A stretch of 64,000 nt of DNA, taken from Sipunculus nudus (lineage: Eukaryota; Annelida; Sipuncula; Golfingiida; Sipunculidae). The stretch covers positions 84,844,142 to 84,908,141 of the forward strand of contig CM049306.1 in NCBI GenBank assembly GCA_026874595.1, given 5' to 3'. How positions within the stretch are numbered: position 1 is the stretch's first letter; each line of letters begins with the position of its first letter. Below the pieces are notes generated by a model that saw only the letters and a list, made by a program, of their open reading frames with translations, was not told the DNA's origin and searched no databases. Both the position numbers and the translations under genes were made by a program. Shown one piece after another: positions 28,701 through 41,926 of the stretch.

Positions 28701-31700
28701 TCCTTATCGCTCGCCTACAGTGTACGGTTTTCGCACTTTGAACCAAATTATTTCTCACTGTCCACAAATGACCGAACCAAAAAGGTTAGCTCTCCTTACA
28801 AGTTCCATTTGGACTCGTCTCTTGAGGCCTCGTTTTGTCGATACATTCAATCAACCACCCCTGCCAAGAAGCTGACGTCTGTGCACTGCCACTTCTGACA
28901 CCCTACCTGGGCGCTCCACCACACGCTATTTCCCAAGATTATTTAGAATTTGATTGTGCTTTCCCTCTGCTAGTTTACGTTGAATTTGATCCTAAATTTA
29001 TAGGGCGTGACAAACTCGTATCCTACTGTTTTCAAAAAGCCTTCCTGCTTTGGGTGAAGCAGGTTCCCATTTTTTATAATTTAATTTCAGATATATATGT
29101 ACAGATACCTGGACAAGGATAGGGAACACTCATAGGGAGTGAGACCAGGTCCCCTTCCACGCATTAGTATTGACTTAGCGGCTCAAGCGGAAACAGAAAA
29201 TTTGTGATTGAGCATTCACTTCTCACCAAACTCAAGGGACTAAATCGAGGACTCCCAACTGCAGCTACATTTGCCTTATTCTTGTTAATATGATGCCGTC
29301 TTAAGAGACCTCATATCATTGATACATGAACCGGGCCGACACCAGTGGGATGATGTACGCAAATGACTGGAACAGAACTGTCCCGTATGGTCTTATCAGA
29401 CGGTGGCCTGAGCGATCACTGATCGGAAATAGGCACGAGCGTATGATAGGCTTCATCGATTTCTTTCTGGCAACCTCATCATGAAAACTAATATATAAGG
29501 GGGAGAGTCTTCCTTATATATAATAGAGTATATCAAGAAAATAATATGTTAGGAACGGAGTCTTCTTTATGTATTATATAGAAGCATTCCGCCTCACGAC
29601 TATCTCCGTATCATGACCTCAGCGTTTGACAACGAAGTCACCTACGTTTGGTCCCTGTCAGACAAGACCTGTAAATAATGTCGAACAGGACACTACGTTA
29701 ACACCACTTCTTGGTGGTCTGTAATGTAGTCGTGTTAGTGGGACATTACTATATAAATGTAAATATAAATATAATTTTTTAAGATATGTAACATTTAACA
29801 TAATGTCGTTGAATATCTACTGACACTGGGTATGTGTGTGTGTGTTTGTCTCATGGTAAACGTTATATTTTTCCAAGCTAATTGTAAAACAATAAAGATT
29901 TTCATATTTGAGTTCTCGTCCTTCTTTTCAGGATGTCCATTGGTCAGAGCTGATAGCAAGCCAAGACCAGTCCGACAAAGACGCACTTAACATATCAGAG
30001 AACGAGAGAAAGAGGAGAGAGGCGGTATGGGAACTGTTCAAGAGTGAACTGGTATTCCTCACCGACCACCTCATGGTGCTAAAACATGTAAGCCTTCAGT
30101 ATATAAAACCTTATCCCGAAACGTCGTTAAACGGAACTTTGATTATACCACATTACAAGTTTTCATGTTTCACTTTTCTGAAGATATTTATTCCAGTGCT
30201 TAAAGGTCGGAAAGTTTTTTTTCTGATGTACATAAAGCTCAGGTCGTTAAATCAAATCTTATCTGATTTATTCTTTTTGAATTTCCACCGAACTTTCCTA
30301 CACCAGTCTTTTTCCCAAGCAGCTCAGATTGTCGACGCCACGGATTTTATATAATTTCCAAATGAGCAAAACAAGGAACAGACTGTCTGTTCCTAATAAT
30401 TTAAAAGTAAAACATTAAGTCTTTTCTGATTAAGTTTTGTATTCTGATTAATGTTGCACCAAAACTTTAATACACGTCTTTTCCGAAGCCTTTCAGGTTG
30501 GCGGTGCCAGTTTTACATAATTTCCAAATGAGCAAAACAAGGAAGTGACTGAATGTACCTAAAAATTGAAAAGTTTACCAAAAAGTTAACTTTTAATTTA
30601 TTATCTTTGTGGATTATTTAGGTCTAAATTGTCTGTCATTTGCCAAAATCAAATATCAGTTAACGGTCATACTGATTTTTTATCTTGAGGTTTATTCAGG
30701 TAAAGGCAACTTTACATTCCGTCTTGCTTTCAAGTTATTTATAAATATTATTATTTATATTTAAAACGTTATTTTCCCCCTTTATAGTGTTTTATGGAAC
30801 CGCTGAAGAAGGTGCAAGTTGATGGTCACCTCATGTTTGCTGAACCGCAGGATCTCTTTAGTAACCTGGACGAGTTATGTTATGTAAGTACCGTAACAAA
30901 ATGTGGTCAGCAACATTGTTAACTGAGTAATAAGCAAGTAACCCTCCACATAACAGCTGTGGGCGTGGTGGTCACGAATTTCGAGCTACATTTATATATT
31001 ATTTGTATAAAATTCATTTGTGGACCAGTATTTTGTGGAGAATGAAACATTTACGGATACGTATTCGTCCCAGCAAGTGAAAAGTGGGCATATTTTATTG
31101 ATTATACTCATGTAGGCCGTTCTCCTCGAGATAACACTATTTTTTAGTCAAGCTTGCTGAAAGTCCTCTGAACTATAGCAATCACCCTTTGTTCGTCGTC
31201 CTTCTGTCTGTCCGTCGTGCCGTCCGTCTTTCCGTTAACCAGGCACAAATCATGACCGCTGGACCTAAAATCTTGTAACTGGACATCAAGAGAGGTTCAT
31301 GAAAAATCTCCTAGGAAACCTGAAATTAGGTCTCTGCTGCCCATATCCTCCGAGCTATACTTCAGTTGAATGAGGATACCACCTACAAAACTTGGATTTA
31401 AGATGATAACTTTCCTTTTGTGAATGCCTTCTAATCAGCTGAGCGTCATGACCCCGGGGTCACTTGTGTAATGTGTCAAAGGAAAACTTAGAAAACACAC
31501 ACACACACTCAAAGGGTATATCGTTTAAGCTGATGCACCAGCTGTATATAACGTAAGAATAATTCACCGTTACATCAACAAATTTGCGGACTTAAATCAA
31601 CTCTAATAAAAATCACGGGCGTTGGTATAAAGAATGGGAGTATTTATCCACCAGGCTTTTTTTTACAAAGGAAAATAAAAACTAGTTTGGACTTCGTCTG

Positions 31701-33679
31701 GTAGTGAGTAGACTTGGAGTGTTAAGTAACAGGCCTCCCCCCGCCCATCCATCATTCGGACCCATCAGCATAAATTGCTTCTGCTTTAACCGCCTGTGGT
31801 TCCCTCAAGTCCGTGGCCTTAGCGCTGCCCATTGACCTATTGTGCAAACAGCGGATATAAGCATTAGTATCATCGACTCTGTGGAAATGAGGTTTGTAAC
31901 CATCAAGTTGTTGAACCAAAAATATTATCCGTACATACTACATGCTGCTGAAAAGAACTGCTAAAAACACTGGAATTGTATTCCTGGCGTTTTTAAAGTC
32001 ACATCCGCTTCAGATAGATAAAAGATGATAAAATGCTGCTTCTGAGTATAAGACAGAGGTTTTGTATTGGTTTATTTTGTTAATGCAGATTTCCTCTTAT
32101 CTTGGTGTCTGTTATTATGTTTAATTTATTCTCCTAAGATCTAAATTAATCTATTTTCCCCGATAGCCTAGAGAAATCCCCCAAAGACGTTCGAACGCAC
32201 GACTTTTAAATTGAGTGGTAGCATTTAGACACCAGAGACTTGGGAACAATGGGAGACGCTCCGCAACCCAGGGGCGGATCCAGGATTTGGGAAAAAAGGG
32301 GGGGGGGGGTCCAACCCAGGAGGACTAATGAAACCCTAAAAAAAGGTCCCCAGGTCTGCAAAAGGGGGGTCCGACCGCAAAATCTTGTCTGAAGCCCTTA
32401 AAAAAACGTTGACCCCCCCCCCCCCTTGATCTGCTTCTGCAACCCAACCTGCCGATCATGAGGGGAGCAGTTCTGCCAGTGAAATTCGTCAGCAAGCACT
32501 TGTATTTAAATGTTTGACTGATATCTTTATATTATCTGACATGATAATATGTATTTTTTATAATTCACTACGGTACTTAAGGTCAACATAATAAATGCTT
32601 AAATATGAAATGTTTTCCCATATTTGATCCAAATTTTTAATGTTTCAATATTCTAACCCTCCATCCACGCACCACCCCTCCCCACTTGTGGATATTGGCT
32701 GGTCCATGTCCGATACGACTTTAGAAGCCGACATATTTGTGTAAAAAGTGAATAATCGAACGCAAGTGACAAATATTTAAGACCGCTTTCTGTTTGATTT
32801 GCTGCATAAAATTACAGGAATAAATGAGAAAGCAAAATGAAATTTTGTTCAATATTTTATTGCATATTAGAATATGGTTTGATCACATCCACCTTTAATT
32901 TTTAAATAGGCCATCTGTATGGCAAAGGTGCTCGATTGAGAGAGTACTGCAGTTTCGCAGGGATATAAGCAGAAACACGATAATACTATTTCTGATAGTC
33001 AGTAGGACTGATGAATGCAGAGCTGACCTTATCCATGGCAAGGAAGGTCTTAAAGGGTATATAACATGTATTTATTTTCATTTGCAGGTTAGTCACACGT
33101 TTTGCCGGGACTTTATTTCCCTTCTGTTGAAGAATGTTAGCGCGGAAGCGTTTGGCAAAACCGAGGTACTCATCAAAGCTTTCCAGCGGGTGAGTATTGA
33201 TTTCCCATCGTCCACTGCGCCTATCATCTGAATATAGCGGGAAAAATAGATCTAGCCCTCTTGCGTCAGGTTCGGTTTCATGATTGATTATAATTCCCGG
33301 CATGGATTCTTGGATTCACGGAGTCTTGGTTGTGTGATGCAAAAATATTGGCACTTCCAAAAGGTCAGTAATTGGAGAAAAAGGAAGAACGCGCCCGGCT
33401 GCCGAGGCCACGATATCTTTGTCCTCGTACGAGGTTGTAGATACGGTGCCCTCCTGACTGGCATGAGTTTACAGGGCGGTGTCTTCCCAATATAGAAGCT
33501 CAAGTTCCTGCTTCTAACTCTGCTGCGTTTAAATTATAAATTCCATATATATGCTTAAATAAACAACAAATGCGTCCAAAGGGGACAGAGCTCTTGTAAT
33601 CCCATTGGGTACATTGTCATTTGATTTTTCTGCCTTCTCCTCAGCTGAATAGACTTGATAGATCAGTCATCTGACACAC

Positions 33680-33746
<67 letters not shown>

Positions 33747-33980
33747 ATATATATATAATTTGTTGTTTGTAAAACTGTACAGCGGTTAAGTGTTCTACTA
33801 TAAGGAGTTGAAATATACAAATAAAGTTCAGCACTGTAATCTACATGTAATTTACATGGCTAACTCAATACACTCGGTCAAGCATTCTAATGTATCAACA
33901 TCTGGTCAACTCTGCAGTGAGGTTTCCTGTAAGTGAGGACCTACAGTGTGAGATACTTAGACAAGAACGTAGTGAAGTGC

Positions 33981-34039
<59 letters not shown>

Positions 34040-37000
34040 GAGAGAGAGAGAGAGAGGGAGAGAGAGAGAGAGTTTTTAATGTAAATAGGATGTGAATTTG
34101 GTTGACCAAATTCTCTCAACCATATTGATTAGCTTTGACCCCCTGGGATAAAATTTTACATGCAAATAGAACCAATCCCTGTGTCACGATATGTGTCACC
34201 TCTCGAAATGTCACATGGACGCTGTGCCAGGGCGTGGGGAACCAACAATGATCCTTGTCGGGCCGACGTGGTAAAAACTGAAATGGAAAAAAATTAACAA
34301 TCGATCGGTCATGCCCTGAAAGCTATTTAACTTTATCCAAAATCTTGATAGGCGGATAAATACCGAATTAACTACGAGTGTGTTCTGACCCTTGTTGACT
34401 GATGACCGTTAGGCCTATGCTTGAATAATTTAAGTTAACCGGTGAAACTTGCACAGCTCATCAGGTTTTGGGGCCTCATGGGAGCTATCATCAAGACCAG
34501 GAGTCTGACTGTCACCCAAGCTTCGTCGGTCAGTTTTTATACAACTTTCCAGAAGAAAAACAGGCTTCTGTGGCTTAGGGGTAGAGCCCAGGACTCAAAT
34601 CTGGAAGTTCAACAGTTCGAATCTCGGCCGAGGCGTTGTGATTTTCAACGGTGGGTCCCCACCTAGGGTGAGCGCTCTGCAGGCTCAAAAAGAAAGCCGT
34701 GCTTCGCTCACAAACGAGTGCGCCTTTCGGGGGTTCTTCGGTGATATGACCCAGCAATGTAGACGATTACACACCCAGGGTCCGCAGGTGTAAAGGTCGA
34801 AGGGCCTGGTAACCACCAGGGTGTAAAATGTGTCATACTGCTCTGTCAAGTAGTCTATAACCGGAATGGAATATGCAGATGTGCATACAATTATTTAAGC
34901 AAGTATTAATTAAATGGAGACACTTGCCTCAAACAAAAAAAAAAAAAAAGATTTAAAAAGGATGGGACCTGGATGGTTTTCGACTAATGAGTGTATATTG
35001 TTGGGTGGAGCCACCTATATTTGAACGAGTGTGGGGTTTCTGATATTATCGTTTTTAGGTAGAAGAACGAGATAAATAAACATTCATCCCATCCAGATAT
35101 CACAAAAGAAGTACTTACATAATATGTAGGTGTGAGTCAAACACATATCAAAATCTAGTAGTCTTAAGAAACTCTGCTTCTCCTTCCATTGGGTGTTCGT
35201 TTTAATTTGAATTCCCTTACAACCAAGAGAATATTTCAAAGATGCTAAAGCTGGCTTACTCAGATTTCTTTCATTTCCTTCATTTGCTTAAAAAGTAATA
35301 GTCAGTTAATCAAAGTGTTTTTATGTCTCCAGTTCACCCAGCACTCCAGGAACGGAGAGGTGTACCACAGTTACTGTCTCAACTATTCCAAGGCCATCAC
35401 CTACCTAGAGCAGCTCAGCAAAAACGACGATTTCTGCGAATTTGAGAAGGTAGGCGTATTGCCTTTGACATCACCGTCGTCAGTTAATTTCGTTGCAGTA
35501 TTCGCTTGAAAAAAAATCTAGTGATGTCATATAGATTTTTATCATAATAGTAATAATAAACCTGGCGCCATGAGATGTCCTAAAGGCAATAGGGCAAATC
35601 TTAGAGATTCTATCGATTTCATCATTAATTCAGTGAGGCACCTTCAGCTCTTTCACGAGGTTACTTCATAACTACCCTATTGGGATGTACGTTTTATATA
35701 TTATTACTCTGCAGCTGACTAGTTTGAATTAATGATGGTTTAAATAAACTTGTTAAACATTGTACTTCAAAGTTCCCCTCAGTGTTTTAAACCTACTAAA
35801 ATTTAGCGCGCGAATGAATATGTTCTCACGGATCCGTTTTTATGTCAAAACGAACGTAGTCTTTGAATTATTACAAATCCCGAGAAATTCGGAGGTTCCA
35901 ACGTTGATGGATCATCATCTTCTTTGATATCATCTTAGTTTGTGTTTTGTTCTAGTAGAAAGTTACAGGGCATGGTACAGTCCTTAAGAACAGGAAAATA
36001 AGAAAAACAAGGAAGAAACTTTTCTCGTTTACTGCAGTTTCCCCCGAAATCTTGTAATAAATATTTCATCATGGCCTCCATCGAAAATAATCTCATAAAT
36101 AAGCGTAGATGTTACGGAAGTGACAGGAAGCAGATAGGTCTACAATGGTACCGGAAAGTCGATTTCATCTGGAACTCATACATCCGTCATATAAATAAAT
36201 GCCAGTGCCCTACAACAGCTTGTAACCGAGCCACGTGCCAATAAAGACGGCTTAGGTGTCTCCTTTTAATTGACTGATTGGGAATATTCTCGGCAAAGCT
36301 TTGCCCAATCTATTTCAAAAGCCATTATGATAATACTTAAGCTATGTCTTGAAGATATTTGTGGTGTGCATGGTTGTCAAAAGAAGGATTTACCAAGTAC
36401 GGGCCAAGGATTTTATGCATTGCCTGTATGGCACCGTTTCTGAAATTGTCTAGCGAGCCATCTGGGGTAACCCCAGTTACTGTAACTGACATTTCGATTA
36501 TTAAACAGCAGTAATCGGTCCAAGGCGGGTTCTGGAAGCTAATCAGTAGGGATAATAGAGCCTGCTGATTCAATTCCTGAAAGACTGCAGTCTATTTACT
36601 GGCAGTATTTGTTCGGATGCTGGACATGTTTTCTGCTGCTTCGGCCAGCAGCTACTTCGGTATTCTGTTGCTTAACGTTTTTAGGTCCGGTGACGGATTT
36701 CTGTACAAAGTTAATTTGGGGTAATTTAGATCATTATGACGTCATGGTTGTCAGTCACGATGATCACAGTTATTTAACTCGCTTTGGTGAAAACCCCATG
36801 AATCATAAATATTCCTGCTGTTCCTTCGCTCTTCGTTCTTGAACGGAGTAGATAAACGATTCGGATGCCTCGCCACCACGGTGTTTATTCTTGCTCCTCC
36901 CGTGGCTTTTATTTACCAATACATAATTTAGATGGACTATCTCGTTACCCCGTACGCAGAAAGGCTACATTGAAAATTCAAAGGAGTTTTTCAGCCACAT

Positions 37001-40000
37001 TCGTTTCTTGCAGGGAACACTTTCGCCACCCATGTTGTATTTTATGTGGTCTTAACGACGTGGACCTGTAGGGATCCTTGAGTTAGTTCTGGTTAATTGA
37101 AACAGGACGTTATTCTTCGGCTTCTGTTTGTTTTTTTTGTTTTTTTTTAATTTTTTTTTTGTCTTTGTCGTCATTGCAACTTGTGTCCTGTGAAAGACCA
37201 CTCCTTCTAATTACCACAAATAGAAATATTGATAAACTACATCAAAATTCATCGTAAAGTATAGCGCATGAACATGCATGAATTTTTTAATGAAATACTT
37301 AAGATTTAATACAGAAATAAAGTATGCCAAGTTGTATTAGCGCTCTGCTTTCTAATTCAAAGTTCAGCCTATTTTTTTTTCTTGTCACAAATTTATCCAT
37401 ATTACTGTATCTTTTTAATGAATTTTTAAACACTTATATCAGGTGTTGAAATTTTACTAATTAAGTAGCATTTTGTCATCTCGTTTTTCAGAGTAAAAAT
37501 AGTTTTACTGAAACACAATCATTAGTTATAAGCTAGTATGTGATAGTTCTCACAGTTTATAATACAATACATAATCAGGATGAATATCAAAATTAATGCC
37601 ATTTTGATAAAATATTTGAATACAACTATGGAAAAACACTTTGTGTACGTGTGTTAGTGCTTTACACAGGGGATTCATTAGAACAGGACTTAAAATATTT
37701 TTTTTGGCTATAAATAATAAGCAACCCTGTAGGTATGAGATCAGCTTGTTGTTGGTACAGATCCATGGTAAATATCACGAGGGCCTGTGTTTCAGTGGTG
37801 TGAACAAGACGCTCGGTGCAAGCGGCTTCAACTGACAGATCTGCTCATTTCTCCAATGCAACACTGCACAAAAATGCCCTTGTTGCTTAGCAACATACGA
37901 AAATATACAGAAGACTCAGACGAGAGGCAACAGCTGACAGAAGAATTAGAAGAATTGGAGACGTCATTAAGTGAGCCACTGTTTGTAACCCATCATCCCA
38001 CCCTCTGTATTTCTATATACACCCTGGTTTTATCCATATTACTTCTGCATCCCCTGCTCCTTCATCTTGCATTTTGAGTTTTCCGGTCATCAAATCTTAT
38101 CGGCCACTGATCTTTACTTTTTTTATTCTACGCTTGCTCTCTCTCTCTCACCACAATATGGTTTTAACATTCAAACTCACAAACTCTTCTTCTTATCAGT
38201 AGTGTTACCGGTAACCTTCTGATCCTTACCCCTTTATTTATAATCCTCTTCGTATTCTTACCTAACACCATCAGGTCTTTACTCTCTTATTCATGTTCCT
38301 CTTCTTATTGTTACCTGGCACCATCTGATCCTTGCTCCCTTGTTCACAGTCCTCTTCTTATTGTTACCTGGCACCATCTGATCCTTGCTCCCTTGTTCAC
38401 AGTCCCCTTATTATTGTTACCTGGCCTAATCTGATCCTTGCTCCCTTGTTCACAGTCCCCTTATTATTGTTACCTGGCCTAATCTGATCCTTGCTCCCTT
38501 GTTCACAGTCCCCTTATTATTGTTACCTGACCTAATCTGATCCTTGCTCCCTTGTTCACAGTCCCCTTATTATTGTTACCTGGCACCATCTGATCCTTGC
38601 TCCCTTGTTCACAGTCCCCTTATTATTGTTACCTGACCTAATCTGATCCTTGCTCCCTTGTTCACAGTCCCCTTATTATTGTTACCTGACCTAATCTGAT
38701 CCTTGCTCCCTTGTTCACAGTCCCCTTATTATTGTTACCTGGCCTAATCTGATCCTTGCTCCCTTGTTCACAGTCCTCGGCTTGTTGTTACCTGGCCTAA
38801 TCTGATCCTTGCTCCCTTGTTCACAGTCCTCGGCTTGTTGTTACCTGGCACCATTTGATCCTTGCTCCCTTGTTCAGATTCCTCTTTATATCGTACTTCA
38901 GCATCATATGATAATGACCTGTTTTTCCCTAGTCCTTTTCATGTTGTACCTTGGCACCTTTTTATCCTTGTCTGTTTATTGTAACCTGCAATACGGCTAT
39001 GCTCCTTAAATTATTTATATAAACTTATTTATTTTACATGGATGGTACAAATAGTTATTTAACTTACCATATATATCTGTGACTTATGAGGACTTGACCC
39101 TGCTTTTCCTATTGCCTCAGACTATAGACCCATGATCATGTTCTTAAGATACTGTATATTTCCTGGACGAATTCAAATTAGAAATTATGTACATACATGT
39201 ATCAGTATTATTGGATTGATGATTAATCCTGATGATAAATCCTAAAAGTTTAAATCCTAAAAAGGTCCGTCGACACCGACTTCTAGATTCATTCAGATCC
39301 TGAACTGCAGACCTCTGTCAAAGATGCCATGACAGAATAACCGCTTTGGCTTTCAATATCAGGCTTGAATTCCAAATATTTGTTTATAATGAAAGTACTT
39401 CCAGTTCGTAGTAAACTATTTGCGACCTGTAACTCCAAATATAATTGTCTATAGAATTGCAGTTTTCTAAGCAGACTTTGAGAACTTCAATCAGTTTATA
39501 GATGTTATCATTTCCTTTCGAATATTCCATATGTAATTTTTTATTTTTAAAACAAGGGTTATATGAGTAGATTTAGGAGATTTATTGCACATAAAAAATA
39601 TGTTTTTGGTTAATGAGTCACAAACAGACAATTGTTAAATTTAAGTAGGTTCAGAAATACATATATAATGAAAAATGAGAGACGTTTGCGAATACGTTTT
39701 CTGTTCTTTGCACAAATTAAACTTCAAATGTCATATGAATCCTCAGAATGTGATATATTTACAGGTCAGTGAGTGAACACTTTCATGTTTGTTATAATAT
39801 ATCAATGTATAACTGTTCTGAGACATTTATTGTGAAATGTTTAATGTTTTCAGATGACTGCTCTATTAATATCTATTAAAAACATTTCAGAAAATCTGGA
39901 AGCAAAGATGAAGTGGCTTAAAAACTTTGAGCGGGTACAAGAAATCCAGCAACAGATTGTATGGCAACCCATCACTGAGATCGACCCACGGGCATTTATT

Positions 40001-41886
40001 CCAGAGGTATGAAAATTAATCAGTTTAAATCCATAGTTATAGACACACATCATATATGTAATATATATTTTTTCAGTTAACCTTCAACTAAGGCGCAAAT
40101 TCGCTGAACTGAACAAAATGCAAAAAGGAAGAAAATTGCTAATTAAGAATAAGATGTAATGATGAGGAAGGGACTGAACATACTATTCTTGGCTTGCCGG
40201 CGGCTCGAAGTTAATGAGCATTGATCAGGTGTATGTGCCAAGCATACCGCGGCTAACAAGTCCCGGTCGCATAACAAATGCCATTAACGTAACGAAGCAA
40301 AGTGATTTTTCAGTAGTCGATAAAAATCACTTTGTCCCCAATAGCCAGTGAATCTAATAATTATTTTTTATTGTAATACTTTATAATCGGGTTTTATCCG
40401 CAAATTTTCTGTCCAGCTTTTCAATGAATCGTCCCATTGAAATCCACATAAGTTTTTTTACATTATTTAAATGACTATTATAATTGCCTTGGTATTCCTT
40501 ATATTGCCCATATTTCCTCAATCATGCTATAAAGTTCCAGCATTGTTTTTCCTAGAAAGATTTCTATAGAGTCTTTGGTATGGACATGAATCCATCAGTG
40601 AAGCTGCTGTCAATATTTCCCCATAATCCTTAACACACGCATAGTATTACCAAGGAATATAGAAACATTTTGAATTAGGGAAATCATTCCTGATTGCAAG
40701 GCCGACCTTGTGAAGTTGTAACTTTAGCGGCTTCGGTATAATCTTCATTATTGGACTTAATCACACATCGGGCCCATAATGCAGGATTCATAATTGTAAA
40801 TGTGAATATCATTCAATGAATCATATTTATTATCATAAAACAAAGGCGAGCAACGACATAATCGATGTTATTTTTAGCATTACATCTGATATGCATATAT
40901 CTGGTAAAAAAACACTATAATTGTATGAATAAAGCGGTCCTACAATGAGCATCAATATTAGATAAGGACCGAAAACGTTAATGGGCAATAGGCAGATGTA
41001 TTTCATTTAACGACATAATGACAATTAACAGGTAATTGAATCTCACAGCTGTTTCCGCCCTGCATGTAGCGTGACATCACGTAAGCCACACCAGTCATTG
41101 CAAGGAAACTGGAATCATTGATGATATTTGTCTTTCATGTAGCTCTCGCAGGAGACTCAGTCGATGCTGAGCACTTTGTTCTTCAATAGAGACAATTTTT
41201 TACTTTCATTAACCATCGACTTAATGTCAATTTATGTGCGACCGCTCTCAGTGCCTTTGTCGGATTTTCGTGACAAGTTACACTTCTTGAATACGTGACA
41301 AGAGGTGGTTTTATTTCTCGATAAATTTGATTTTGTCCCGGCCCCAATACTGCGAAGAATTCGCCCGTAGCATAACGGAATATATATGCTGAAAATAGAT
41401 GAGGCCCTAACTTTATTATATGTCCCGTGACAGAACAAATACTCGTGATTCGCCAGGAGACAGACCAGCTATAACTTGAAGGACCTAATGAATATTTCTT
41501 ATAACGGATAAACTGTTTATTCAACATGGGTTGAATACGACATCCCTCCCAGGGACGTTTAAACATCATATACAACATTCGAATTGGAGCTACCGATGAC
41601 GACTATTGACTCATTATGACCCTAATATGTATCTCAACCAAACACTCTGAAGGACTGCCCAGCAATGACGGTCACTCGGACATAGCGTTTATAGCCTTAT
41701 GTCGAGTCACCAGTTCTAATTAATTAACCTCATTATATAAGAACATCCGTGCGACTAAACGAAAGTGGTCTTAATCCACAGGTTCTCTTATTACACAGAC
41801 CACTTATAATCAATGTTAATGTTTTTGGTTCTTTCAAGGGAGGTATTATTAAAGAGGTGGTCTTTCAGACAGGTTCCACTATATAA

Positions 41887-41926
<40 letters not shown>

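Noticed and set aside
33895-34119. Open frames of repeated Ile-Tyr or Leu-Ser over the TA/GA tracts here and at other microsatellites
   Set aside because: They are translations of dinucleotide repeats.
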